Source: Steromphala cineraria (taxonomy: Eukaryota > Mollusca > Gastropoda > Trochida > Trochidae). Taken from it: a stretch of DNA of 64,000 nt. Positions 22,832 to 33,497 of this stretch are shown here, piece by piece (position 1 is the stretch's first letter; each line of letters opens with the position of its first letter). The stretch lies in assembly GCA_916613615.1 (NCBI GenBank), contig OU744731.1, forward strand, positions 19,438,328-19,502,327, written 5' to 3'. Both the position numbers and the translations under genes were made by a program. The notes under the pieces are model-generated. The model saw only the letters and a program-made list of their open reading frames with translations, was not told where the DNA came from and searched no databases.

Positions 22832-24815
22832 TGTATATTAACATATGTTATATGTTGGTTCATTAAGTTTTCAACTTTTCTCGAGAAGTCATGCACTTTA
22901 TTGCATTTAATGAAAACATGCTGTAGACTTTCAGGTTTAGATTCACAAAGAGCACATATTAGTTTGAATTAAATTCATTTTCAACAACTCCTTTCTAGTG
23001 TAAATTGCTCTGTTATTAATCAATACTGAAAATCTAAGAGTTTTACATCTTTAGTACAGTTTCTATATCTTGTAAACACTACATTCCATTCAATATTTAA
23101 ATCAAGTTCATTTTGCCATTTTGACACACTTTTAGTGGAGTGTTATTAGCAATCAATAATTTATTTATCATAAAAATGTCAACATCTTTTTTGTTGAGAA
23201 AGTAAGTCTTGAAGAGTTTGGCTTAACAATTGGTTTTGTTTCTGCTGTTTATTAGATAAAAGAGTGTTTTTCCATATTTTGGGGATGTTCAATATTATCT
23301 TATTGTACTCAAGAAATGTTCCCTTGACACGATATAGGTTTTTAACTTCATTAAAAGTCAAAAATTCATTATTACCCCAAATATCTCTTACTGTGTGAAT
23401 ACCTCTGTTAAACCAACTCTCAATTAGAAAATTGCTATGTCTTAGATGATGAGTTAACCATAAAGGTTCAGCTAATATATCTTCTACCTGAGATGTGTCT
23501 ACGTCATGATATTGTTTATAATATTTACCCCAGATTGCTAAAATTTCATTCCAAAAAGGGTTATCAATAGATACATGCCTATCTATGTGTGCTCCTAGAA
23601 GAATTAATTCAATAAATGGAAATGAGCTTGGATTGTGAGTTTTTTTTATATACCTTCTAAGGCAAGGTAGTTTAATTGCATTTATAAAGGAACTGACATC
23701 AATCGTTCTTAATCCACCCTCTTCATATTTTCTACATATAGTTTTCCTTTTTGCCATCCCATATGAAGTTATACATAATTTTATTCAATTGGTCAAGAAC
23801 TTCTTTAGGGGGGGATGGTAATAATGAAATAATATGAACTCAAGTTGATATTGCAAGAGTTTTTGGAACAGTAATTTTCTTGTATAGTAAGTTTTCTCTT
23901 TTTCCATCCAGCAAGAAGTATGTTTTTGTTTCTAGTCTTTTTCTAGTATTGATTACCCATAGGTCTTCCAAAGTGGGATTGAGATGAATACCAAGTATGT
24001 TGAAGTCACCATCATGCCATTCTAAACAACTGCCTTGGCACAGTTTAACACTGCTTCCAATCATTGAACTAATCCAAATAACTGTAGTATTTTCAATGTT
24101 TATCTTAATTCCTGACATCTTAAAGAAAAATTTTAATGTATCTAGAGCTGCTCTCAGGCTACTTTCAGATCCATCTAAATATAATTGAGTATCACATTGT
24201 CCCATTTTGTACTCTTCGTTACTGAGTATAATACCCTTAATACCTTTGTTATCTCTTATCATAGTTCCAAGAATTTCAGTCACAAAAATGAATAAATATG
24301 GAGAAACTGGGTCACCTTGTCTACAGCTGCGCTGATTAGGAAAAAAAGAAGAGAAATGACCATTTTGAATTAAACAGGAAGATGCATTTTTCATTAATAT
24401 GTTTACCCATTTACATGTTGGGACCAAAGCCAAATTTTTTCAAAACTTTAATTATGAAATCCTTTGAGACTGTATCAAAACCTTTCTCAAAATCAATAAG
24501 AATCAGGAGGCCTAGTTTCTTTTCTTTTTTTCAGTTCAAACATGATATCGTACATTAATCTGACATTATCACTTATGCATCTACCAGGTATAAAACCTGT
24601 TTGATCTGGGTATATGAGAGTATCTAGCTCATTTTCGGTATGTTAGTAATACAATAACTAAGTATCTTATACAAGTTATTTAAAAGTGATATAGGGCGCC
24701 AATTTTTCATATATCTTCTGTCTTTGTTTTGTTTGGGGATACAAGTAATTGTGCCTCTGTTTATGGTATAAGATAACTGATCTTTGTCAAAGATTTCATA
24801 GATATATCTATATAC
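22832..24815 (-). mobile_element. LINE copy 1 (Tx1/L1-like non-LTR retrotransposon), truncated and dead
   Basis: Read on the minus strand, it encodes pieces of an ORF2-type protein: INRGTITCIPK and NWRPISLLN (start of the RT domain), IDFEKGFD (motif A), RQGDPVSPYLFI (motif B), then the GGLRTIDVSSFINA region and a C-terminal CESKPESLQHVFIKC segment. The 5' end, with endonuclease, is missing, as is the extreme 3' end. Frameshifts lie near 24517-24534 and at 23758-23840, and the motif C catalytic pair is gone. The motif order and C-terminal pattern fit Tx1-like L1 elements of marine animals. Confidence 0.85.
23179..23757 (-). pseudogene. LINE ORF2 C-terminal region, copy 1
   Basis: The 192-codon frame starts MAKRKTICRKYEEGGLRTID, the conserved stretch after the RT thumb in L1/Tx1 proteins, and runs through the NPFWNEILAIWGKYYKQY part. 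It is separated from the RT frame by a frameshift and ends early; further C-terminal sequence lies downstream in other frames. Confidence 0.8.
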
Positions 24816-24821
24816 GAGCAT
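23840..24821 (-). pseudogene. Reverse transcriptase domain remnant, LINE copy 1
   Basis: There are two frames, 24624-24821 and 23840-24433, with shifted sequence between them that holds motif A. Motif B (RQGDPVSP) is intact. Where motif C (normally Tyr-Ala-Asp-Asp) should be, the frame reads GQCDTQL at about 24185-24206: two residues are missing and only one Asp is left, so no metal-binding pair remains. The defect is shared with unit 2 and so is older than the duplication. Confidence 0.85.
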
Positions 24822-26299
24822 TACAGATTAGCTGTCCTTTGTGAATTATGGTGTCAAACTTTTCGCTGAAGCTCGGAGTTTATCACAATAATTAATTAAT
24901 GACAAATAATCTGTTATTCCTCGCATCTCATGATTTTTCCTAAGATATTGTATTAATTTTTACTTTAAATGTAAGCGAAAACATATGTCATAAGGTGTAT
25001 GGAGAGGGTCTTTGCGCATTTTAAACAAAGTCTTCACCTACCGATGACAGCCCATCAAAAGTAAATGTATTACTGACTGTGTGTGGGCGCTCTTTAAAGC
25101 CGGAATAACATACGGTCCTAGGTAAACCAAGACGGACGATCATATGATTGTCTTATGCCCCAATGACACTTTCACGCATTTTGATTTCGCAATAGTATGC
25201 ATTAATGCCAAATCATCCAAATTACAAGAAAATTTAATTCGATGACACAAACATGATTACATAATTTCTCCAGAAACAAACTTACTATTAAATCAAATTT
25301 TGAAACTTTATCTATTCATGTTTGCCAGAAACACGCATTTAATATGTCTCGATTAAACTAGGCAAGATAGCAGAGAGTCGAGGTGAGAGGTGAGGTGATG
25401 TGGGGTTTAACGCCGCTTTCAAGATTATTTCAATTATATCGCAGCTGCTAGTATAATTGCAGGGAGAAACCCCGCAACACCATTGTGGCTATGTATTGCG
25501 GTGGAACCTGCGAGCATCGGCTTGAACTAGCGAACCATGTGTGATACAAGATAGCAGAGAGAACATTAAACACTTTTGCTTGTTATAAACATCCTACAAC
25601 AAAGACGTTTAAACAAATTAATGCCAAATAAAGTACATTTGCAACATCGTTTTCTAACATAACTTCCATAATTTATTATTATCAATCTTAATTGCCGAAC
25701 ATTTTGTCCAAAAGACATTTTGAAATTGCGATTAATGCATCCTATGTGAGCAACAAAATTAAAGTATCTGTTCCTAGATAATTAAATTGCAATTGTGTAT
25801 CCTTCTTCACAAGACATATGTTAATCGAATATTTATATATATTTAAAAAAGTGAGAGTTGGTTTCTCACGTGGAGAAAGTATTTACTTGACAAGACCCAC
25901 ATAATGGTCGAAATTAAATCATCGTATTAAAGAAGATTCATCTAGTCTGAACCATCCGATGTTCACTATTCCTGATACATCTTAAAAGACAACTCTATCC
26001 GGTAAAATAATATTGTTTTGTGATGATGTTAAAACATGGTAGCGTTTCTTTTGGAAGTAGTTTAGTATTTAAAGGGAATTTAATATTGCCCATTCAGTCA
26101 TCAACTCTTCAAAATGATGGAACCCGGCAATGAAGATTGCAGAGTTAACAGTGACCACTGGTGAGTAAACAGTGAGCACCAGTAAGTGACACACATCAAA
26201 TAGCAGGAAGAATTCCTGAACACTGACATAAATCTAGATAACAATAAGCACCATTGAGGATTTGCTGTTACCATTAAGGATTGGGGCGCACCAAGGTGT

Positions 26300-26575
26300 C
26301 ATGCATTGAGTACCCCTCAAAGCGTGACATAATTTGCATTGACACTTTTACGCACCGGGTACACACAGTTTGCGCATAGTTTAAGAAAATATAGTACACA
26401 CTGGAGTGTGTGGCATTGGCTTGGACATATCGAGTCAACACTGTCATTCATGGCATGCAATGGTACGCAATGGCACGCATAGTTTACAACTGTTTCCCAT
26501 GATGGTAAGCACAGTTTCCGCCGTGGTACGTACTTTGGAGTACCAAGGGGTACCACAATTGCGTGTGAGTGTCAA
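26300..26575. repeat. Degenerate inverted repeat upstream of gene D
   Basis: The left part (GAGTACCCCTCAAAGCG, CATTGACACTT) is echoed in reverse complement on the right (GGGGTACCACAATTGCG, AGTGTCAATG), and the centre has short ATGGCATGCA-like iterations. It is probably an old foldback; the frames on both strands are reflections of it. Confidence 0.4.
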
Positions 26576-27545
26576 TGGAGAATTACAATTGAGTGAAACA
26601 AACGGTGAGGACTACGTATAGGGTAAAGAATTGCAAAGAGAAAAAATTCCCGATTGTTAAACAAGGTTATTAAATTGCAGGTATTGTTTAGACACATGAA
26701 TCCAATCTAGAAAAAGACTTTAGGTAAGAAAAGGAAAAAATTCGTATATTAGAAGTAATAGCGTTATTAATAATGGATATTGCTATAAATCCTAAAACAA
26801 GGATATAACATTTTTGCCAAAATCTCGTCATCTGTTTTCAAGAAAAACTTGTATTCTTAACTAACATGTCGATAACCCAAGTTGCTGATACTGAAACAAT
26901 TGATATAGAAATTCTAGCCTGCTCTTATTACTTGATTGGAAGCTTGACCTTTTTAGATTACATCTGACATAATACGTACAAAACTAGGATGGACATTAAC
27001 GATATCTTTTATCACACACTGAAAACTTAGCCAGTTGCCTAGGCAGGAGCTGTATACTGTACTGTATCTGTATTACACTCTCGTTAGAAAGTCAACATAT
27101 TGAACACCCTCGACGCTGAAGGCAGTGTATGATGACACGTTGACTGTGACATATTGACACGTCAATGACATTTCACCCTTTCACTTGCACAAGACAAACG
27201 TGTGTGAGTTCCATAAATATTTACCGAATCACAAATCAACGGGCTACAGGTTCAAGGGAAATCGTTTCAAAGTTCTTGAAAAGTAAAAAATAGTGTTCAT
27301 TCTGTTCAGAAGACACTATCCATATTTTCATAAGAAATGAAATAAAACATTTCTTCCTAAAAAAGTTTAGAGAAAAAGCACTTAGTTAGGAAATGAAAAT
27401 AACAAACGATAGCTTTTTGAAAATCCTTTCTTAAATGGTAAGCTTATTTACTTACTAAAAAATATATGCTAGATCCAAATTTCGTCAATTCTTGTTCTTG
27501 ATATTTGCAAAGATTCTTAAAAATGTAAAGAAAATATAGCTTTAA

Positions 27546-27895
27546 AGGGACAGTAGCACGCTTTAGGGGGAATAAAAGGTGATAATAAGGTGAAGATAAA
27601 CATAAATGTTCCAATTGAAAGACAACTATATGAAGCAGTAATAAATCAAATACATAATGAAAAAGTAGCCATGCAATTCCCTTTTCATAAAAAAAATGGA
27701 TAAAAGGTCTTCAGACAAAAATGACCGTCAATGGACTTTATGTGAATCTTCATAATTTGTTCTGTGACTATGGATGATGGGTTTGTGTAATAAGAGTTTT
27801 GATATTATCAACATAAGACATTAACCATAAACGTAAAATTATCAGTGAAGATTTGAAAATGAAGATTTTTTTCCATAAAACGTGCTACCGCCCCT
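27546..27895. repeat. MITE with TTAA flanks, copy 3 (inverted)
   Basis: The left end AGGGACAGTAGCACG follows TTAA (27542-27545); the right end CGTGCTACCGCCCCT is followed by TTAG, a decayed TTAA. The internal sequence is reversed relative to copies 1 and 2. Confidence 0.75.
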
Positions 27896-28128
27896 TTAGG
27901 TATCGTTTGTTTCAACAGTCACAAAGGTCGTTTGTCACTTTTTAACACATAAAATTTCATACACTTATCTAGGGAGAAAAAAACAAAGGTCAAATATCAT
28001 TCAGCATTTTGTAAATTCAGTCGCAATGATCCTACCAGATAGAGAAGGAAGAGATCTAAGTTTGGCATCTGTCATACATTGAAACCAAAGGGATACATAA
28101 TTTAAGTATGTTTCTAAATCAACCATGA

Positions 28129-28346
28129 GAGTCATCACGCTATTTGAGTTTCAGAGAATTTGAAGTTGAGCTTGACACTAAAGAAAAATGGTTTATTAAC
28201 TTTTACAACGGAGATCAAATAACTTGAATGGATGTTTAGTGGTGCTTTACTAAAATGTTAATATGCTTATGAAAAATTCATTAGTTAAAAATGTCACTAG
28301 TGTATATAAGAAAGTAGACATTCTACACTAGATAGGAACATCAGCC
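28129..28346 (+). promoter_or_regulatory. Promoter of gene D
   Basis: This is the full-length version of the family promoter, from GAGTCATCACGCTATTTGAG to TATATAAG at 28303-28310, 44 bp before the initiation position. It has neither the deletion seen in A nor the insert seen in B. Confidence 0.75.
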
Positions 28347-30279
28347 ATAGTTTCCAAAATCACCCTCGTTGTTCTGATCGCCTCTCTGATGGTGCTGGGT
28401 TTCACCCAAGGTGAGTGATATGTTAGTATGAGTAAAAATGTACTGTCTAAAATAAGTTTGAAATGACTATCAATTTTCTATTTCATATACGTGTATATCT
28501 GCTTGTGAGGACAATGCCCAAAGCGGAAATGTCCCTTTGTCACTGTTAACAAAACAAACAAGCATAGAGGTTTGTAATGATATGTAACAAGATAAAACCT
28601 GTACAGCAGCTGAAATAATAAAGTATGTTTAAGTCTGTATGAGTTCCTTTGTAAAATCACCATTTAAAATTGTGAATTATTTCAAAATTAAATGTCTTAT
28701 ACAATTACTATATTTTCTCAGCATATATTGCTACATATGATGAGAAAAACGTTCCTGAAAATAAAAATACACAGTATTCAATGTATACAACTATTTAACA
28801 TTGCTATAGATAAAATGATAAACGATAATAAAATCTTAAAACAGTATTTATATCTCCTTTACTTAACAAATGATATTCAAGAATATGAACTAGCACAAGG
28901 ACCAAGATAACCATCATCTGAAATAAAGTTGATTTCTTGTTCTCCTTCATTTCAGTTTTATAAAAGTATGAAATGTTTATTATCGCATGTCACCAAGTTT
29001 GATTTTAGTTTGAAATGCTTTTGTGTGTGCGTCCGTCCGAGTTTAGTGGATAACTTTTCTCAGACACTGTTTATGATATTATGACCGCTTATTCTATTGT
29101 TTGTATGACTGCATGTTGTCAAAACTAGATGGAGAAAACATATATATACTTTTATTTATCACATATGCATTGGTCTCGTCTAATAAACCTTTCTATCTCT
29201 TTAAGTAAAACAATCAGCATCAAGTAAACAACAACGTGACTATGATTTTTGTCTTAGGATCTTAGTAAATAGATCATAAAACTGTAGATACTGTAGTAAT
29301 GTATTGAATGATTTACAGAATCAAATCGTATTACAATCAGCATTCTCTCAACCGCAGGTAATTCATGTCATTAATGTTAAACAACATTTCATGACCTGAT
29401 CTACCAATATGAGGTGAGAATGGACCATAAGATATCTTATCAGTTCCAATCTATTTCAGCAACTGCATTGGAGTCTGGTATGAAAGCAACAAGAGAAGCA
29501 GATATAAATGAAGACACCATGATTGAGGTAAAAACTACATTACAAGTTTTGTATTCTTCCCCAGAGGCCAGTAGCCCCGAAAGCTGAAACCTCGTATACA
29601 TACTATTTTCTAATGGAGATTATAATGAAAATTTTTGGTGACCCTATTGCCCCTCATAAGTGATGAACCTTTGGATCCTATACTCAAAATTCTTAATTGA
29701 AGATTTGGTAGCCTTCTTACTCAATTGGGACTACTTCATTACATCTTTAAAGAATTTCATTCGATTTTAATACAAGCCATATGGGCTACTCCTCAAAACA
29801 TATTTTCATCTTCTTCTCTTTGTCTATTATTTATTTGTATGGTTACTAAAAACCGACTGATTATGCCTTAAACCAATATAATATGGAATGAAGATATAGT
29901 ATGAAATAAAGACAATCTATCAATTTCGAAGACCAAATTTACATTTTCACTCAGCTTGGTTTCATCTGTGTCGGAATTATGATACCGTTGAAGTAGATCT
30001 TAGGGTAATGTAGATGTACAAACCTGAACACTACAGTAGGTCTGGACCTGGGTCATGTGGAGTACCTACAGGACTTAGTTGGTGCCTTAGAGGACAATGG
30101 ACTCATCAAGATTGATTAAATTTTGATAATTTCCCTAATGTACGGCTTAATGATACCATACACCATATATCACATGGTAAATTCAAAGGATTTACTTTTT
30201 TCCTTATCTCAACTATTTCCAGCTGACCCGACGAGAGCAACCTGGAGGCATTGATGACAATTGCCGTAGATGCAAATAA
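28347..30279 (+). pseudogene. Gene D: peptide precursor of CX2C type with start codon ATA (3 exons)
   Basis: The exons are 28347-28410, 29460-29527 and 30223-30279, with intact GT-AG borders and family phases. The first codon is ATA where all other copies have ATG; D' in unit 2 also has ATG. The signal-peptide frame is otherwise open, but the next in-frame Met is residue 15, too late to leave a working signal. Exon 2 is the most diverged of the family (ALESGMKATREAD stretch), still acidic. Exon 3 (18 residues) opens LTRRE, then a Pro-Gly-Gly and Asp-Asp region, and ends NCRRCK, a CX2C pair. Promoter, splice sites and poly(A) signal look functional, so this may be a very recent null allele or a single-base sequence error rather than an old pseudogene. 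The gene would otherwise encode about 62 residues. Confidence 0.72.
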
Positions 30280-30346
30280 GCTGCGAATAAGCGAAGAAAA
30301 GAAGATATTGAGGCGATGACATTGCTATCAAGTACAATCATCTTGA

Positions 30347-30352
30347 AATAAA
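30347..30352 (+). terminator. Poly(A) signal AATAAA, gene D
   Basis: The canonical hexamer lies 68 bp after the stop codon. Confidence 0.55.
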
Positions 30353-30649
30353 CGTCTGCAGCAATAATTGCTTATTCAGTTATCTTTTATGAACAAATTT
30401 ACCTCATCTCTAAATGTCGTCCTGTTTGATAACTTCCATAGCTTGTACATTGTATTCATGTAAATTGAAATTATGTGGTTTCAGCGTCTGTCTGAAATTA
30501 AGCTGTTTAAGATATAGAAATGATCACATTCTTGTCTTTTCAAGATAATTTGATATTTGACAATTGTTGGACCCATAAGTTAAAATAATTAACGAGTTGA
30601 ATGTACTTACGGATTATCTGTCCTGAGTTAAATATTGTGTAAGCGAGGA

Positions 30650-30928
30650 CATTTTCTCCCCAGGGAGTCAGATCAAGTCATGGAATATTGATTGAGCCTG
30701 TGTTCTTATAAGACCAATCTGTTGGTTCTGCCATTGTTGTACGATAATCCTTTGAATTTTTAGCATTCAATGGCTAACATAATGATTTAAAAACAGCGTA
30801 TCTGATTGGACAACTTAAATTGATTGCCTCCATGAGGGTTCTCCTATTCTATCCAACAAACTCAATGAATAAAAAAAAGGTTCGATCAACAATTTATGAC
30901 TTCATCTTCCTCTGTTGAGAGAGAATAC
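30650..30928. repeat. Degenerate foldback, F family copy F4
   Basis: It is paralogous to F3 and keeps a fuller left end (CATTTTCTCCCCAGGGAGTC). AGCGAGG lies on both sides (30642-30648 and 30929-30935), a decayed target duplication. Confidence 0.6.
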
Positions 30929-31568
30929 AGCGAGGTGTTTCATACAATAATTCGCAATGGACAAATAATTCGTAACCAGCCCTAATCATCGGTTTGTTAT
31001 TATTTTTCTTAATTATTACGCTTTTAAACAAGAAAGATAGAGTAACATTAAAACAATCAGTGGACAGTCATGGTTTTCTCACTTTTTCTGGAAGTGCGAC
31101 TCTAATGGTCTAATTTGTAACACTTTATTGTTTAATTATCGCATTTTATTGTCTATAGTATTCTTGATATAGTACAAATAATTATTGATTAACGCAATGT
31201 AAAAAAATCATAAAGAAAAAAGTAAGACGTCACTACCTTTCAATGAGTCTGACAAGAACAAAGTGTTCTGATTACTCTGTTTGACGTCATGTTTAATGAC
31301 GTCATAGAGCAATGAAATTAGAGCAGTTCAGCTGGTGACACTCTCACACTGCACCACCTTGAAGATTTGATATTGTATGTATTTACGGTAAAGAAAACAT
31401 CAGTAGGGAATACAACTTGCAATTGACCAAGGTGTGGTTGTTTTGTAAACGGTAAGCTTTCTTTCGCGTTTGTACTCATCAAAATTATCTTCATTTCATT
31501 TTAGTAGGTGTACAAGGTAATACAGAATACATATGTCAGTGAAGCATTCATAAAATATAGGCATTTAA

Positions 31569-31826
31569 TCACTGTTGTAAAATATACATGAGAGCTTTCC
31601 ATTTAGTATGGAAGGAAGACAAAGTATTGTTTTTACAAGCTATAATTTTTTCCACATTGAAAACATCCTTGACAATGCTAACAAAACTGTCAATTGATAA
31701 CTTGGTTTTCTTGATACTTGAGACATGTATATATTTTTTCGCCATGAGGATGATATGTGATGCCAGAAGGCTGACAGAACTGTTGCAAAACAAGAAAAAC
31801 CTTATAAAAGGCATGGATAATGCCAC
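31569..31826 (-). pseudogene. C-terminal end of a Tx1/L1-like LINE ORF2
   Basis: The 85-codon minus frame has the closing pattern of L1/Tx1 ORF2 proteins: a hydrophobic LLASHIILMAKKYIH, then SIDSFVSIVKDVFNVEKIIA, then FHTKWKALMYIL before the stop. LINE copy 2 ends about 2.2 kb to the right just before this region would be expected, so this may be its own 3' end displaced by later insertions. A plus-strand frame over the same bases is an antisense reflection. Confidence 0.5.
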
Positions 31827-31968
31827 ATATGAAGGTTGTGATTAGTCGACCAATTTGGTTGATAAGTGAACAGTAACAAGTATTCTAAGATGCCTAGCGG
31901 TTAGAACAATCGAAAAAAAGTACTTTATCAGACATAAAGGTATAGTTTTTACATTACGTATCAATTGA

Positions 31969-32414
31969 ATGACGCCATCGGCTCTACCCCGCTGCCCCCT
32001 CGTAATGACACGTGTCAATGGTAACCTTTGGTCTCGGTTCTATCAATCAACCTTATCAACCACACTTTCCGAAGCCGGGGTTGGGGCCCTTGGTATCATG
32101 TCCGTCACTGGTCACAGAAATGAGCAGTCGTTGAAAAGCTACATAACAACTCCATCTTACTTGGGAACAACACTACGACCAATGCTCTGCCTCCGACATG
32201 CTTGTCGAGTGACCACGTTGACATTCCACGTCAGGTCACGGCGCCCCGTAGCATTTGTAACGTTGACACACGTCAACCGTCTCTGCCAAGCAACGTGCCA
32301 TATAGCTCAACCAATACAGTTTGTACTCCTTTATATGATGTACACAGTCAGCTAATATTAGCGGTGGTACTTACCATCAACTTAAACTTTTATGACAACA
32401 ACAAAAAAGAATGA
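31969..32414 (+). pseudogene. Crypton-type tyrosine recombinase, C-terminal fragment, frameshifted
   Basis: The frame from 31969 contains IMSVTGHRNEQSLKSY, the end of the catalytic domain of Crypton-like tyrosine recombinases, with the Gly-His pair (32110-32115) and the presumed nucleophile Tyr (32140-32142). The upstream HxxR Arg is not recognisable (the region reads FYQSTLSTTLSEAGV). Near 32190-32202 the reading continues in another frame (LSSDHVDI on to INLNFYDNNKK), so a frameshift is present. A stop codon lies directly before 31969, and no N-terminal part is found. It is a dead fragment. Confidence 0.6.
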
Positions 32415-32840
32415 TAGATCTAGATCTACCACGCTTCCTAACAAACAATACCCATAATTCTTTGTGTAATGTCAATCACGTGATAAGCCTTCGATGGGCA
32501 GTGTGGCCCGCACTGGATGATCGCACAACCTTGACTGTTCAAAAGTAACGTTTTATTAAACATGAGTTGTCGATATTTTTGTTTTGTTTGAACAATGAAA
32601 ACATCACAAGAGAATAAAAATTTTAACTTTATAAATGAGAAAATAAAAATGCTACATTAACATAATCAACTGTTTCACAAAAAAAACAATATTTTTGAAT
32701 TAGGGGGTGAGTTCTAAACATGGAATAGCCAGCAGTTAGCCCTGTTCATGGATATATAATCTAAGTTATTTTAACAATATTTCAATTTGAAATTAAAAGA
32801 ATATTTATATTGCCATGCAAATAAGTTTGGTATCTTAGAA

Positions 32841-33022
32841 AAGAAATAAAGTTCGCTCTTCCCCAATGTGTTTTGTAATAAAGTATAGTTTTGCCCTGAA
32901 CTATTACAACGTTAAAGCACTCGGACTACCGTCCTCTTGCTTTAACTATAATACACATGTAGTTCAGGGCAAAACTATACTTTATTACAAAACACATTGG
33001 GGTAGAGCGAACTTTATTTCTT
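32841..33022. repeat. Long hairpin with 62-bp arms, one mismatch
   Basis: Arms 32841-32902 and 32961-33022 are reverse complements with one mismatch (start AAGAAATAAAGTTCGCTC). The 58-nt loop holds a second 9-bp stem, GTTAAAGCA with TGCTTTAAC. It has no coding capacity. It is either a compact foldback element or a recent inverted duplication. Confidence 0.85.
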
Positions 33023-33420
33023 AACTTACAACACTGGGTACCAACACTTATATTAGCACGAGTATTGATCAATCAATCAAAGTTAATTTCACAAAATAAA
33101 ATTTCATCAACATGAGTTTATTAAAGTTTTTTTTTTTACTTTTATCAACGAGTGTTGGTTTATTTTATATCAAAAGACACGAGGGTGATATTCTATTTAT
33201 CATCACTCTTTTTCACATCTCAGAGAAAAACATTACATCTCTGACTACTATATTTTCAAGACAGTGGGACAGTGTTGACAATGACAGGATATTGTGCAAA
33301 ATGTACTGCCAAAACGATATCTCCTAGGCGCCATCGGCGCATCCCTTGATCTCTCAGAAGCCATGATGGTTAATTATTAACAGGAGTATTACAGATACTA
33401 ATATAAAAAAAAAATACTCT

Positions 33421-33497
33421 CCGATCATCTGACGAGATTCGATACCAGATCCTTATGATCCGAAGTCGAAAGCGTTATCCACTGAGTAAGCAGGCCT
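33421..33497 (-). pseudogene. tRNA-Arg(TCG)-like relic, probably a SINE head
   Basis: On the minus strand the order is a box A-like part (TTACTCAGTGGATAACGC), an anticodon-like GACTTCGGATC with TCG in place, and a box B-like GGTATCGAATCTC. It resembles tRNA-Arg(TCG), but the D-arm is too long and the acceptor stem does not close, so it is not a working tRNA. tRNA-derived SINEs show this pattern. Confidence 0.5.

Larger units (their letters stand above)
24834..28128. other. Upstream region of gene D, no gene seen
   Basis: It begins with the same junction sequence as base 1 (GTCCTTTGTGAATTATGG), directly after the LINE, then about 265 bp absent from the A flank, then matches A again (for example GCGGTGGAACCTGCGAGCAT). 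The rest is unique apart from a degenerate foldback near 26300-26575 and MITE copy 3. I see no gene. Confidence 0.55.

Noticed and set aside
31588..31845. 85-codon plus-strand frame
   Set aside because: It is antisense to the LINE C-terminal frame at 31569-31826, which has the recognisable pattern.
33421..33497. Functional tRNA-Arg
   Set aside because: The D-arm is too long and the acceptor stem does not pair; recorded as a tRNA-derived relic instead.
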